A DNA stretch of 64,000 nt. It comes from JBGAJN01 sp044224905 (GTDB taxonomy: Bacteria > Verrucomicrobiota > Verrucomicrobiia > Limisphaerales > JBGAJN01). The translations under genes were made by a program, and so were the position numbers. This document shows, piece after piece, positions 24,825 to 35,200 of the stretch (positions are counted from its first letter, which is position 1; the number at the start of each line of letters is the position of its first letter). The stretch spans positions 1,488,001 to 1,552,000 of the forward strand of contig JBGAJN010000001.1 in assembly GCA_044224905.1 (NCBI GenBank). Reading direction: 5' to 3'. The notes under the pieces are model-generated. The model did no database searches. It was not told where the DNA came from and saw only the letters and a program-made list of their open reading frames with translations.

Positions 24825-25805
24825 TCACCGGTTCGATGTGAGCGTTTCCGAGAGCTGCACCGAATTATCGCCGCCACCGCCTCCGGTTGCGAGTGTTCGG
24901 CCGTCGGGTGAAAACGTCAGCGATTCTATGCGGCCGGTGTGGCGACCCGTGAGCGTCCTGATCAATTTGCCGGTTTCCGCATTCCAGAATTTGACGGTCG
25001 TGTCCTTGGATCCGCTGGCGACCAATTTGCCGTCGGGAGAAAACGTGACCGAGTCAACTTCGGCCGTGTGGCCTTCGAGCACGAGTCGGCTTTTTAACGT
25101 TGCTGTATCCCACAACCGGATTGTCGTGTCGTGACTGCTGCTTGCGATGGTTTTGCCGTCCGGGGAATAGCGCAGGCACTCCAGATCGCCAGTGTGGCCT
25201 TCGAGCACGGTCTTCAAGTCGCCGGTCCGCCCGTCCCAAAGCCGAATGGTTTGGTCGGAGGCTGCGGTCGCCAGGGTCGTTCCGTCGGGCGACCACGCGA
25301 GCGACTTCACTCGCGCGGTGTGGCCGGTGAGGATTTTTTGGAGCTTGCCGGCCGCCACATTCCATAGACGCACGGTTTGATCTACGCTTGCGCTCGCCAG
25401 CGTTTTGCCGTCGGGCGAGAAGCCAACGGCGCGGACGACATCGGTGTGCCCTTCGAGCACGGCTCCCGCTTTAAAGGTCCGCGCGTCCCAGAGGCGAACC
25501 GTTTTATCCCCGCTGCAACTCGCCATCAGCTTCCCGTCGCTGGAAAAATCGATGTCATAAACATCGCGTGTGTGCTCGGTCAACGTGCGCTTCAATTCGC
25601 CCGAGCGCGGATCCCATAGTTTGATCGATTTGTCACGACTGCCGGTGGCGAGGATTTTTCCATCGGGTGAAAAGGTAATGGCCAGCACCGATCCGGCGTG
25701 GCCATTCAAGATGCGAGTTTCCGCGGCCCGAGCAAAGCTGGCGCAGAATGCAAAGACGAGGAGTGCGGCATGGAATCGTGCCGGGCGAATGGATAGTGGG
25801 TTCAC
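24825..25805 (-). CDS. Secreted seven-bladed WD40 repeat protein
   Basis: The protein is 326 residues if it starts at the GTG at 25805, which yields a Sec signal (PARFHAALLVFAFCASFARA). No ATG in the frame lies near a signal peptide; the next ATG upstream (26222) overlaps the divergent gene. Seven WD40 units of about 42 residues follow, each with GH/EH, FSPDGK and a WD or WN ending (SIKLWD, TVRLWD, TVRLWN, TIRLWD, TIRLWD, TVKFWN, SVQLSE). The blades are unusually uniform. It is a complete seven-bladed propeller for protein or ligand binding outside the cytoplasm. Confidence 0.88.
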   Translation of the reverse strand: MNPLSIRPARFHAALLVFAFCASFARAAETRILNGHAGSVLAITFSPDGKILATGSRDKSIKLWDPRSGELKRTLTEHTRDVYDIDFSSDGKLMASCSGDKTVRLWDARTFKAGAVLEGHTDVVRAVGFSPDGKTLASASVDQTVRLWNVAAGKLQKILTGHTARVKSLAWSPDGTTLATAASDQTIRLWDGRTGDLKTVLEGHTGDLECLRYSPDGKTIASSSHDTTIRLWDTATLKSRLVLEGHTAEVDSVTFSPDGKLVASGSKDTTVKFWNAETGKLIRTLTGRHTGRIESLTFSPDGRTLATGGGGGDNSVQLSETLTSNR

Positions 25806-25942
25806 GGCCAGAGTTGACGTGTGATGACGCCGGCAAATTCGCGATACCAATTTTTCCGGCGCCCACCTGGTACGCGTGACGCCGCGGTTTCGTCCCGCCT
25901 TTCGGCGTTGAAACTGACCCGACGAGTCACCATTCTCTCCCC

Positions 25943-27136
25943 ATGACTCCCGGTGCCGCTCCCAAAAGTTCCGCGCGCCTCGTTTCCATCGATGCCTATC
26001 GCGGATTCGTGATGTTGCTGATGATGGCGGAGGTGCTGTCGCTGAAAAGCGTGGCGAAGGCATTGCCGGAAAGCGGCTTTTGGAAGTTCCTTGCGCTTCA
26101 CCAAACGCACGTGGACTGGGTGGGTTGCTCCTTGCACGATTTGATTCAACCGTCGTTTTCGTTTCTTGTCGGCGTGGCGCTGCCATTCTCGCTCGCAGCG
26201 CGCGCGGCTCGCGGGCAATCACTGGTGGCGATGCGGTGGCACGCGGTATGGCGTTCCGTTTTGCTCGTCGCGCTCGGCGTATTCTTGCGGTCCGTGGACA
26301 AACCGCAAACGGTCTTCACTTTCGAGGACACGCTCTCGCAAATTGGACTCGGCTACACGTTTCTGTTTCTGCTCGGCGAGCGCTCTGTGAAAATTCAATG
26401 GGCGGCGCTGGCGACCATCCTCGTCGGCTGCTGGGCGTTGTTCGCGTGGTATCCGTTGCCGGGGCCCGACTTCAACTGGCAGCAGGCGAACGTGACGGCG
26501 GATTGGGAGGGAAATTTGACCGGCTTCGCTGGGCATTGGAACAAGAACACGAATCCCGCGAGCGCGTTCGACATTTGGTTTCTCCAACTCTTCCCGCGCG
26601 CGAAAGCTTTTACGAACAACGTTGGTGGCTACGCGACGCTGAGTTTCATTCCTACGCTCGGCACGATGATACTCGGATTGATCGCTGGCGGATGGTTGCG
26701 CACGCTGAGCGGCGAGAAGGAGAAACTGAAAACGTTTGTGATCGCGGGAGTGATCGGCCTGACGCTTGGATGGTTGCTCGGCGTGACGGGCGTGTGCCCG
26801 GTCGTGAAGCGCATTTGGACGCCGTCGTGGGTGCTGTTCAGCGGCGGCTGGTGTTTCCTGTTGCTCGCCGCGTTTCAATTCATCACCGAAATGCGCGGGT
26901 GGCGAGCGTGGGCGTATCCGCTGCTGGTGATCGGTGCGAATTCCATCGCAGCCTACTGCATCGCGCATCTCACGGTCGGCTTTATCCGCAGCACACTCCG
27001 CACGCATGTGAGCGACGGCGTGTTCCTCATGTTCGGAGCACCGTACAAGTCATTGGTTTTCGGCGCCTGCGTTCTGCTGGGCGAATGGCTGATTCTTTGG
27101 TGGATGTATCGCCGAAAAATCTTTTTGAAGATTTAA
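25943..27136 (+). CDS. Multi-pass membrane protein, DUF5009/heparan-alpha-glucosaminide N-acetyltransferase-like
   Basis: This 397-residue protein has about ten transmembrane segments. The start shows the RLVSIDAYRGFVMLLMM motif of the acyltransferase-3/HGSNAT-like superfamily. HQTHVDWVGCSLHDLIQPSFSFLVG contains the conserved His and Asp residues of DUF5009. Related proteins transfer acetyl groups across the membrane to sugars. The ending (IGANSIAAYCIAHL, then a final helix and MYRRKIFLKI) fits the family. It is divergent from the WD40 gene. The membrane topology is clear; the acyl transfer role is inferred from the superfamily. Confidence 0.85.
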   Translation: MTPGAAPKSSARLVSIDAYRGFVMLLMMAEVLSLKSVAKALPESGFWKFLALHQTHVDWVGCSLHDLIQPSFSFLVGVALPFSLAARAARGQSLVAMRWHAVWRSVLLVALGVFLRSVDKPQTVFTFEDTLSQIGLGYTFLFLLGERSVKIQWAALATILVGCWALFAWYPLPGPDFNWQQANVTADWEGNLTGFAGHWNKNTNPASAFDIWFLQLFPRAKAFTNNVGGYATLSFIPTLGTMILGLIAGGWLRTLSGEKEKLKTFVIAGVIGLTLGWLLGVTGVCPVVKRIWTPSWVLFSGGWCFLLLAAFQFITEMRGWRAWAYPLLVIGANSIAAYCIAHLTVGFIRSTLRTHVSDGVFLMFGAPYKSLVFGACVLLGEWLILWWMYRRKIFLKI

Positions 27137-27147
27137 GCGTGCGTCGC

Positions 27148-27894
27148 TCAATGCGATGCCGGCTCGGTGCGAGATCGGAAAATGGGGAACATTTTCCGCA
27201 AGCGCGCGATGAAGCTCTTCCTCGGGCCACGTTTGATTTCAGTGGGCAGAAAGTTTAACGCATCTCCGGCGCCGATCGATAGCGCCATGCGTGGCTTGAA
27301 GGTGCTCGAGGAACCTTCGGTTCGTCCGATTTCCTTGGCGGTTGCCTCTGGCGGCGCGGCGAGCGAGCGTTCCAGCTCCAGTAAATGACTTTCAATCCGT
27401 GCGACGGAATCGAGGAGGTGGGTGTCATTGGGGCCGACGAGCAGCGAGGCATTGACCGTGTCGGTCAGTTTGCGAATTGCTCGCACCTGCAACAATGCGC
27501 TTAACAGCAATCCGAGTAGCGTCACCCCCGCGATCACGCTGGCGACACCGAGGGCGAGTTGATGGGTGCGGAGAATGGATTCCCATTCACGGTCGCGCTC
27601 TGAGTCGAATGATTGGTTGAGTTGGTCGATCCGACGCGCCACCAGATCAGCCTGATGCTTCGACGTGAGCGCGACTTCCTGACGAAATTGTTCGGCTGCT
27701 TTGAGTATGGCCTGCTGCGATTCGAGCAATTGTTGCCACGGCGGCTCTGCGGGAGTGGTTGCGGTTGGCTGAGGAACGGGGGATCGTTCAAAAGTGGGAC
27801 CTTCGGCCAAGGCGCTGGCGATCGACAGAAAAAAGCTTCCACAGCAGGTCAGGGCACCTGCTGACGCCCATCTGAAAGGGAACAGTCGCTTCAT
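27148..27894 (-). CDS. Hypothetical protein with signal peptide, coiled coil and one membrane helix
   Basis: This 248-residue protein has an N-terminal hydrophobic signal (about residues 10-30), a Pro-rich stretch, a helical coiled-coil-like part (residues 52-108, with many Gln, Glu and Leu) and a transmembrane helix (about 112-137, ALGVASVIAGVTLLGLLL). A second helical part follows, then a basic cytoplasmic tail. I do not recognise the family. The order (extracellular coiled coil, one helix, cytoplasmic tail) could suit an envelope adaptor. It is convergent with the DUF5009 gene, 11 bp apart. Confidence 0.65.
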   Translation of the reverse strand: MKRLFPFRWASAGALTCCGSFFLSIASALAEGPTFERSPVPQPTATTPAEPPWQQLLESQQAILKAAEQFRQEVALTSKHQADLVARRIDQLNQSFDSERDREWESILRTHQLALGVASVIAGVTLLGLLLSALLQVRAIRKLTDTVNASLLVGPNDTHLLDSVARIESHLLELERSLAAPPEATAKEIGRTEGSSSTFKPRMALSIGAGDALNFLPTEIKRGPRKSFIARLRKMFPIFRSRTEPASH

Positions 27895-28248
27895 GACGAC
27901 GTCGGCTTGAACTGAATAATAGAAACCACGGGGAGAATTGCAAAATAAAACTCCGCGGAAAGATGATGCCCTGGCCGAGTCTGGACGTGTCCTGCGGTAC
28001 CAGGGTCGAGGCGGTGGGCAAGTTCTAATCGCCGAATTGGCCTTTGGAAATTGTCCGCGGGAAATTTTACTCAGCGATTTTGTTCGGTCAGCTTAGGTGA
28101 CTCGTAGCGATGGTGCGGTTGTTTTTGAAACCGGGTCTGCGATTCACGCCCCGAATTCTCATGCGGAGACTTGGTTTAACGCCGACCAAGGACGCTCCGC
28201 TTGTAAGCCCGGTTGTAATACTTGCTTGTTGGGAATTGTTTTGAACGC
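27895..28248. other. 354-bp intergenic region
   Basis: No gene, clear promoter or strong hairpin was seen here. It separates two minus-strand genes and must contain the promoter of the gene at 27148-27894 and the 3' flank of the kelch-repeat gene. Confidence 0.5.
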
Positions 28249-30987
28249 TTAAGGACGTTGGTAGACATAAAGCACGCGTCCGTAGGTGTATGACCAAGTA
28301 TCGTTAAGGAAATTGTTACCGTATCCTCCCCATACGATCATTTCTTTGCCGGTCCAGATGGCGGTGTGTAGGAATCTTGCTGGAGGGATATTGGTTGTCG
28401 TTGTCCAACTGTTCGCTGCGGGATCGTAGCGTCCGCCGGTGTTCAGAAAACTGGTGCCATCATATCCACCCCAAACAATAGCCTCGCTGCCGGTCCAAAC
28501 TGCCGTGTGGCTTGAGCGCGGCGTGGGTGCATTGCTGCTACTTACGGCGGTCCAGTTGTCGCCTGTGGGGTTGTATCGACCTCCATCATTGACATAGGTG
28601 CCTCGAAGTCCGCCCCAAATCATCATTTCACTTCCGGTCCAAACTGCGGTGTGTTGGTAGCGTCCCAGCGGAGCGCCGCTTGTGGCGACGTTTGCCCAAG
28701 AATTTCCACCGGGATTGAAGCGACCTCCGTTGTTCAGGACGCCGGAGTTGTTGTATCCGCCCCAGACGATCATTTCGCTGCCGGTCCACACCGCTGTGTG
28801 CCCGGTGCGTAAGGACGGGCTGCCGTTGGTGCTAACTGTGGACCAAGTATTGCCAGATGGCGCATAACGACCGCCGTCGTTCAGATAATCGTTACCGTTT
28901 CCGCCCCAGATTATCATTTCGTTGCCGGTCCAAACCGCCGTGTGAGCGTAGCGCCCAGACGGCGCGCCGTTCGTGTTCACCGAGGTCCAAGTATCGCTCG
29001 CTGGATTGTAACGTCCGCCGTCGTTGAGACTTCCGGTCGTGTTGTTGGTGCCGCCCCAGATGATCATTTCGCTGCCCGTCCATACAGCGGTGTGAACTGC
29101 TCTTTCCACGGGCGCGCCGATTGGGTTTGCCGCAGTCCAATTGTTTGCCACGGTATCGTAGCGAGCCCCGTCGTTGAAGAATGTCACGAATGATTGGCTC
29201 CCGCCCCAGATAATCATTTCCGCACCGGTCCACACCGCAGTGTGATAGTATCGTCCTGTGGAGGCGCCTTTGATGCTCACTGACTTCCAAGTATCTGCCG
29301 TTGGATTGTAACGTCCACCGTCAGCCAAACCTGGAGATCCGCCCCAAACGATCATTTCGCTTCCCGTCCAAATGGCAGTGTGGGCTGTGCGGCCTGATGG
29401 TGTGTTGGTAGCGCTTACGCCCGACCAGGAGTTTCCGACGGGATTGTATCTCCCGCCAATGAATGATTGCCCCGCGTAATATTGGCCGCCCCAGACGATC
29501 ATTTCATTTCCCGTCCATACAGCCGTGTGTTTGTAGACTCCCAAGGGGGAGTTGTTGGTGGCGACAATCGTCCAACTGTTGGCAATCGGATCGTAACGGG
29601 CCGCGTTGGTGATTGCGGGAAGCGTGGGGTTAAATCCACCCCAGACGATCATGTCGCTGCCCGTCCATACGGCAGTGTGCCAATGGCGAGCGGTGGGTGC
29701 TCCATTGGTGGTGATCGGCGTCCAACTTGCGTTTGTCGGATCGTACCGCGCACCTGTGTTGAAGGAAATGCCGGGAAGCCCAATACCGGTATTTCCAAAC
29801 CCTCCCCAGACAAGCATCTCGCTGCCCGTCCAAACTGCGGAGTGATAGTAGCGTCCAAAGATCGCGTTGGTGCTCGGTATAGCGGTCCAACCGTTTGTAG
29901 CTGGATTGTAGCGCCCGCCGTCCGGAAAGTATGTGTAGATATTGCCAGTTCCGCCCCAAACAATCATCTCGTTACCGGTCCAAATTGCAGTGTGTTTCCA
30001 GCGTTCTGCCGGTGCTCCATTGGTGGGGATCGCGGTCCAACTGTCGGTCGTGGGGTTGTAGCGTCCGCCATCGTTTAAAATGGCAGTGGATACGCCACCC
30101 CAAACAATCATTTCACTGCCCGTCCACACAGCGGTGTGCCCGTCCCGGCCACCGGGTGCTCCATTGGTGTTTACCGATCTCCAACTGTCGGTAGCAGGGT
30201 TGTAACGATCGCCATTGTTGAACAATCCGGTGGCGAATCCCGCGGAGTATCCGCCCCAGATGATCATCTCGCTACCTGTCCATACGGCAGTGTGATCGTA
30301 GTGTCCCAGCCTCGTCGGGTCGAAGCTTGCGCGACTTTTCCAGATTTCGGGGGCGGCTGGGATGCTAAGCCCGATTTTCACATAGCCGGCATTGAGTAAA
30401 TTAGTGTCTTCGAATGTTGTGGAAAGAACCAGTCCTCCGCTGGGAACGCCGCTTTGCCCGCTGCTCTGAAGGTTGGCCGCAGCGGCTCCAGGTGCGAGGT
30501 TGCTGCCCGAGATTACGCCCACGCCAAAGTTGGATGCTGCGAGCAACCCGGATATTTGGCTGGCTGCGACGGGGCCGCTTACGGTCGTTGCGGTGCCGGA
30601 GCGGATGGAGTAAGGCGTCGAGGCAAGTGGCTGACGTGGGACCACGTTGGTGAATGACGATTCGCTTTGCCCCGGCCGCACGCCAATCTCCAACCAGCGC
30701 GAAGCACCCGAGAACGCGCCCCCGCCGAAGTCGAGTGTGACAGTGAACAAGCCGTTCGTGATACCCTGATCATCGAACGAGACTGGTCCGGTCAGCGCGG
30801 TGCCGCCGGACGCGGTGTCGAAGAGGTTGAATTGAAGATCATAAGTGCCATTGGCGGGAGCTCCTTGATCCGTGAGGAAGCCTTGGTAGGTGAACGCGGT
30901 GACTTGCGCGCCCACGTCAAAGGCGAAGAAGACGACAATGAGGGCGATCGAAGTGAAGGTGGAAGTTGCCACACGAATGCGATTCAT
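28249..30987 (-). CDS. Secreted protein with 14 kelch-like repeats (two seven-bladed propellers)
   Basis: This 912-residue protein has a Sec signal (TSTFTSIALIVVFFAFDVGA). Residues 30-125 form a beta-rich N-terminal domain (TYQGFLTDQGAPANGTYDLQ, ending in PRQPLASTPYSI) of a type seen before tail-fibre-like regions in Verrucomicrobia. Residues from about 225 carry 14 copies of a kelch-like unit with the near-invariant core HTAVWTGSEMIIWGG and RYNP...W between cores. Fourteen units would make two seven-bladed beta-propellers. The repeat is also strong at DNA level, about 145-165 bp per unit. The protein is probably an extracellular binding protein; the ligand is unknown. Confidence 0.85.
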   Translation of the reverse strand: MNRIRVATSTFTSIALIVVFFAFDVGAQVTAFTYQGFLTDQGAPANGTYDLQFNLFDTASGGTALTGPVSFDDQGITNGLFTVTLDFGGGAFSGASRWLEIGVRPGQSESSFTNVVPRQPLASTPYSIRSGTATTVSGPVAASQISGLLAASNFGVGVISGSNLAPGAAAANLQSSGQSGVPSGGLVLSTTFEDTNLLNAGYVKIGLSIPAAPEIWKSRASFDPTRLGHYDHTAVWTGSEMIIWGGYSAGFATGLFNNGDRYNPATDSWRSVNTNGAPGGRDGHTAVWTGSEMIVWGGVSTAILNDGGRYNPTTDSWTAIPTNGAPAERWKHTAIWTGNEMIVWGGTGNIYTYFPDGGRYNPATNGWTAIPSTNAIFGRYYHSAVWTGSEMLVWGGFGNTGIGLPGISFNTGARYDPTNASWTPITTNGAPTARHWHTAVWTGSDMIVWGGFNPTLPAITNAARYDPIANSWTIVATNNSPLGVYKHTAVWTGNEMIVWGGQYYAGQSFIGGRYNPVGNSWSGVSATNTPSGRTAHTAIWTGSEMIVWGGSPGLADGGRYNPTADTWKSVSIKGASTGRYYHTAVWTGAEMIIWGGSQSFVTFFNDGARYDTVANNWTAANPIGAPVERAVHTAVWTGSEMIIWGGTNNTTGSLNDGGRYNPASDTWTSVNTNGAPSGRYAHTAVWTGNEMIIWGGNGNDYLNDGGRYAPSGNTWSTVSTNGSPSLRTGHTAVWTGSEMIVWGGYNNSGVLNNGGRFNPGGNSWANVATSGAPLGRYQHTAVWTGSEMMIWGGLRGTYVNDGGRYNPTGDNWTAVSSSNAPTPRSSHTAVWTGSEAIVWGGYDGTSFLNTGGRYDPAANSWTTTTNIPPARFLHTAIWTGKEMIVWGGYGNNFLNDTWSYTYGRVLYVYQRP
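28309..30305. repeat. Tandem repeat array, 14 units of about 145-165 bp
   Basis: The DNA encoding the kelch-like units has a conserved core in each unit (on the plus strand a GGTCCA/CGTCCA block followed by a GTGTG-type end) at about 28340, 28491, 28635, 28780, 28925, 29075, 29225, 29365, 29511, 29660, 29826, 29976, 30120 and 30276. The spacing suits expansion or contraction by recombination. It is coding, not a CRISPR. Confidence 0.85.
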
Positions 30988-31086
30988 AAATCACGTCCCC
31001 GCTGATTCGCGAGAACGTCGCATTATTGAATCGCTTCGTCAATTCACGTGACCCGACCTGTACTAACAGTCTTCTTGGTAGCGGAT

Positions 31087-32034
31087 TTACAGGCGGAACA
31101 TCTTCTTCGAATTCTCGTAGAGAATTTTTCGTTCGGCGGCTTTGTTCGGGCAGAGCTTGCGAAGCGCGGCGATGGTGCGGGCGCCCTGACAGCCAGGGCC
31201 GCGGCCGATGGTGTCGGCGCAATCGCTGCCGTAGAGAATTTTGTTCTGATGCCGGTCGAGAAAGCCGCGCGTGTGATCCTCGTCGCGGATCAACGAGTTG
31301 AGTCCGGAGCCGGCGGACATGTCGGCGTAGAAATTCGCGTAGTCGCTGAGATATTTGTCCGTGAGCCCGCCGGCGGTGACTTTGCCGAGGGGATAGTGGC
31401 CGAGCTTGGGATCGTAGTTCTTGTCGATGTTCGCCCATACCGCCTGCGCGTGGCCGATGAAAATCGTCTTGGGATGTTTCTCCAACATCTTCGGCAGGCG
31501 CTCGTAGCCTTTGTTGTAAGTGGCGTGCTGGAAGTGAAGAAGGATCGGCACGCGGTAATCGGCGGCAAGATCGTAGAGGATTTCGCTCTCCTTGGAATCG
31601 CATTCCACACTGAACTTCTGCTCGCCGATGATCAACGCGCCGAGTTTCAAATACTTCTCAATCTCCGCCCGCGCGTCGGCGTGGTCGGTGATCTCGTTCG
31701 CACCGAAATAGAATTCGCCGGGATGCGCGCGAGCGAATGCAACTACGGTGTCGTTGCCACCGGTGCCGGCGGCGAGGCCGTTGGATTTGCCTTCGTGAGT
31801 GGAAGGGCGCTTTTCAGGGCGCCCGGCCGGAAGGAGAATCGTTTGCGTGACGCCCATCGCGCGTTGGTGCGCGAGCATCTGATCATCCGATCGCCCGTGG
31901 TAAATCGTATGTTGATGGATATCAATGATCGGCTCGGCCTCGACGGCGGTTGCCGGCAGTTGCGTTGAAGCGAGCAGGGCGGCGGTTCCGGCGAGGAAAT
32001 CGCGACGGGACCAGGAAGAGGAGAATTGTTTCAT
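31087..32034 (-). CDS. Amidohydrolase family 2 protein, Tat-exported
   Basis: This 315-residue TIM-barrel metal-dependent hydrolase has an N-terminal twin-arginine signal (WSRRDFLAGTAALLAST). Likely metal ligands are His40 and His42 in IDIHQH, His167 in PILLHFQH, His195 in IFIGHAQ and Asp271 in LYGSDC. This set is typical of amidohydrolase family 2 enzymes such as decarboxylases and lactonases. Substrate is unknown; a lactone or aromatic acid would fit the family. It diverges from the first heme dehydrogenase gene across about 200 bp. Confidence 0.88.
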   Translation of the reverse strand: MKQFSSSWSRRDFLAGTAALLASTQLPATAVEAEPIIDIHQHTIYHGRSDDQMLAHQRAMGVTQTILLPAGRPEKRPSTHEGKSNGLAAGTGGNDTVVAFARAHPGEFYFGANEITDHADARAEIEKYLKLGALIIGEQKFSVECDSKESEILYDLAADYRVPILLHFQHATYNKGYERLPKMLEKHPKTIFIGHAQAVWANIDKNYDPKLGHYPLGKVTAGGLTDKYLSDYANFYADMSAGSGLNSLIRDEDHTRGFLDRHQNKILYGSDCADTIGRGPGCQGARTIAALRKLCPNKAAERKILYENSKKMFRL

Positions 32035-32237
32035 GATGTGCGGGGCGTCCGGGTAACAGCGGTATCTAGCAATCCTTGACGCGCGAGAGGCAACGAAAAT
32101 TCTCCTCGCGTCACATTAATACCAATAGCCGTGACAAACGGTGAGGTGGCCGAGATTCCGCGCTGCGTCAATGATTGGAGAATAAGCGTTGCCAAAAAAT
32201 TGCCCGCACGGACAATCGTCTCTCTACTTTTCATCGC

Positions 32238-35200
32238 ATGAATTCACTCTGTTGTCGGATGTTGTTCTGGTTCGTCGGCGCGTGCGCTCTCTTCGTGTCT
32301 GGTGCGGACGCGAACGCGGCGCAGTCCGCTGCGGCGAGCAAGGAACCTGTCGTGGAGGCGAAAGATCTGCCGCGTTATCCCGCCGTCGAGCCCGCTGACG
32401 CGATCAAGACGATCAAGGTGAAAAAGGGGTTCAAGGTCGATCTCGTCGCGTCCGAACCCAACATCGCGAGCCCGATCGCGGTTTCCTTCGACGAGCGCGG
32501 GCGAATGTATGTCGTCGAGATGATCGATTACTCGGAGCGTCGCGAGGAGACGCCGCACCTCGGTCGCATTCGCTTGCTTGAGGACACCAAGGGCACCGGG
32601 CATTACGACAAGTCGACGATTTTTGCGGACAACCTTGCGTGGCCTACGGGGGTGATTTGCTACGACGGCGGCATTTTCGTCGCCTCCACCCCGGACATCA
32701 TCTGGCTCAAGGACACCAAGCGCAGCGGCAAGGCCGATGTCCGTGAAGTAGTCTTCACCGGATTCGGAACCGGCCTTGCGCGCCTCAACGTTCAGGCGCT
32801 GATGAACAATTTCAATTGGGGCCTGGACAACCGCATTCATCTGCAGAGCGGCACGGGAAACCGCGGCGTCATCAAATGCCTGAAACGAAAAGACATCGAG
32901 CCTCAGGAACTTGCGGCCCGCGATTTCTGGTTTAATCCGAAAACGTTCGACTTCGGATTCGAGGCTGGCGGCGGGCAGTACGGTTTTAGCTACGACAATC
33001 GCGGGCGGAAAATTGTGTGCAACAACAGCGATCACCTACGCCTCTTTCTTTACGATGATCGTTATCAGACGCGAAATCCGTTCTTCACCATGCCGCCGCC
33101 GCTCAAGAGCATCGCCGCCGATGGTGGCGCGGCGGAGGTATATCGCATCAGTCCCGACGAACCGTGGCGGATCATCCGCACCCGTTGGCGTGTGGCTGGA
33201 GTGGTTCCGGGCGTGGTCGAGGGCGGCGGGCGCGTCTCGGGCTACTTCACCGGTGCGACCGGCACGACGGTTTATCGCGGCGATGCGCTCGGACCGGATT
33301 TCGTGGACAACACATTCACCGGCGACGCGGGCGGCGGTCTGGTGCATCGCAAGAAACTGTATCCCGACGGCATCGGCTTGATCGGTAAGCGCCCCGACGA
33401 CGAGCAGAACTACGAGTTCCTCGCTTCGACCGATACGTGGTTTCGCGCCGTGAATTTTGCCAACGCTCCCGACGGCTCGCTCTACGTGATCGACATGTAT
33501 CGCGAAGTCATCGAGCACCCGTGGTCGATTCCGGCGACCATCAAACAGTTCGTCGATTTGAACAGCGGCAATAATCGCGGGCGCATCTACCGCGTCATTC
33601 CGGAAAACTTCAAACAACCGAAGCCCGCTCGCTTGGCGACGGCGCCAATCCCGGAACTGGTCCTCGGCTTGGAGCATCCGAACGGCTGGCAACGCGATCT
33701 CGCCGCACGCTTGTTGTTCGAGAAGGGCGATCGTTCGTGTGCGCCGCATTTGGAGAAGTTGATTGGCCAATCGAAGTCGCCCTTGGCCCGGATGCGCGCC
33801 CTGTATGTGCTCGATAGCCTCGGTTACTTGAGCGAGGCCACCCTGATGCGCGGATTCGACGACAGCGATCCGGCGGTGCGTGAACATGCCATCCGCGTGG
33901 CGGAACATTTCATCCGTCAGGACGTCGTGACGAGCGGGTTGTGGGCGCGGTTGCGTCGCATGACGCGCGATCCGGATCTTCGCGTGCGTTTTCAACTCGC
34001 GCTGACCTTGGGCGGGATCAAAAACGTGGACCGCGCCGCGGCGCTCGCGGAAATCGTGAAGCGCGATCCTACCGAACCTTGGATCACGGCGGCCGTGTTG
34101 AGCGCCACGCCCGAGAGCACGGGACATTTGCTGGCGCGCTTGATCGGCGACATGGATTTCTCGACCTCCGCCAATGGTGAAATATTTCTCGTGCAGTTGC
34201 TCCACGTTGTCGGCGCGAAGAATGATCCCGTGGAAGTTTCCATCGCGTTGAGCTTTGTCACCAGCGGCAACACGTCACCTGCACTCGTGCGGGCCCTCGG
34301 CGATGGCTTGCAACGCGCGGGCAGTTCGCTCGCCAAAGCCGACAAGAGCGGCAAGTTGAAAAGCGTTTTCGCCCGGGCCAGCAACGTCGCGACGGACAAA
34401 GGGGCTCGTGAATCCGATCGCACGCAAGCGGTCGCGTTGCTCGGCTTGACGACGTATCAGGAATCCGCCGGCACGTTGTTCGCGTGCTTGTCCGAAGCCA
34501 ATCCCGAAGCGGTCCGGCTTGCGGCGATCGATGCGATCAGCCGGTTTCCCAGCGACGAGGTGAGCAAGCAGCTGCTCCATGCGTTTGCAGGCTTTCCGCC
34601 GCGCCTGCGTAGTTCTGCCCTCGCGGTGCTGCTGGCGCGGCCGGATCGTGCGCTGGCTTTCCTGCAGGCAGTGGAAAAAGGCGAGATGAAGAGCAGCGAA
34701 CTTTCCTCCACGCAGACGCAGTTTCTTCTAAAACACAAAGACAAGCGCGTGCATGAGCTCGCCGCGAAATTGTTCGCGAGCAAGCCCGCCGTATCGCGCG
34801 ACACGGTCATCAAGCAATTCGAGTCCGCCATGACGCTCAAAGGTGATGCCGCGAAGGGACGCGCGATCTACACTGAACGCTGCGTGTCCTGCCATCGTGC
34901 GGAGGGGCAGGGGAATCAACTCGGGCCGGATCTCGTCACGGTGAAAACCGCGGGCCGCGAGAAGTTGCTCACCAGCATTCTCGACCCGAATCGCGAAGTG
35001 GCGCCGCAGTATCTCGCTTACACGATCGAGACGAAGGACGACGAAACTTTCACCGGCGTCATCGCCAGCGACACCGCGTCGGGCGTTACGTTGCGTCAGG
35101 CCTTCGGCAAGGAAGACACGATTGCTCGCGCGAAGATCAAGAAGATGGGCAGCGCCGGCCAGTCGTTGATGCCTGAGGGCCTCGAAGCCGGCCTTACTCC

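Noticed and set aside
26080..27258. 392-codon plus-strand frame overlapping the DUF5009 gene
   Set aside because: It is a frame-shifted shadow: Arg-rich, without the membrane segments encoded by the correct frame.
28309..30305. Regularly spaced repeats considered as a CRISPR array
   Set aside because: The repeats are about 145-165 bp apart, lie in frame within one long gene and encode kelch-like blades; no cas genes are near.
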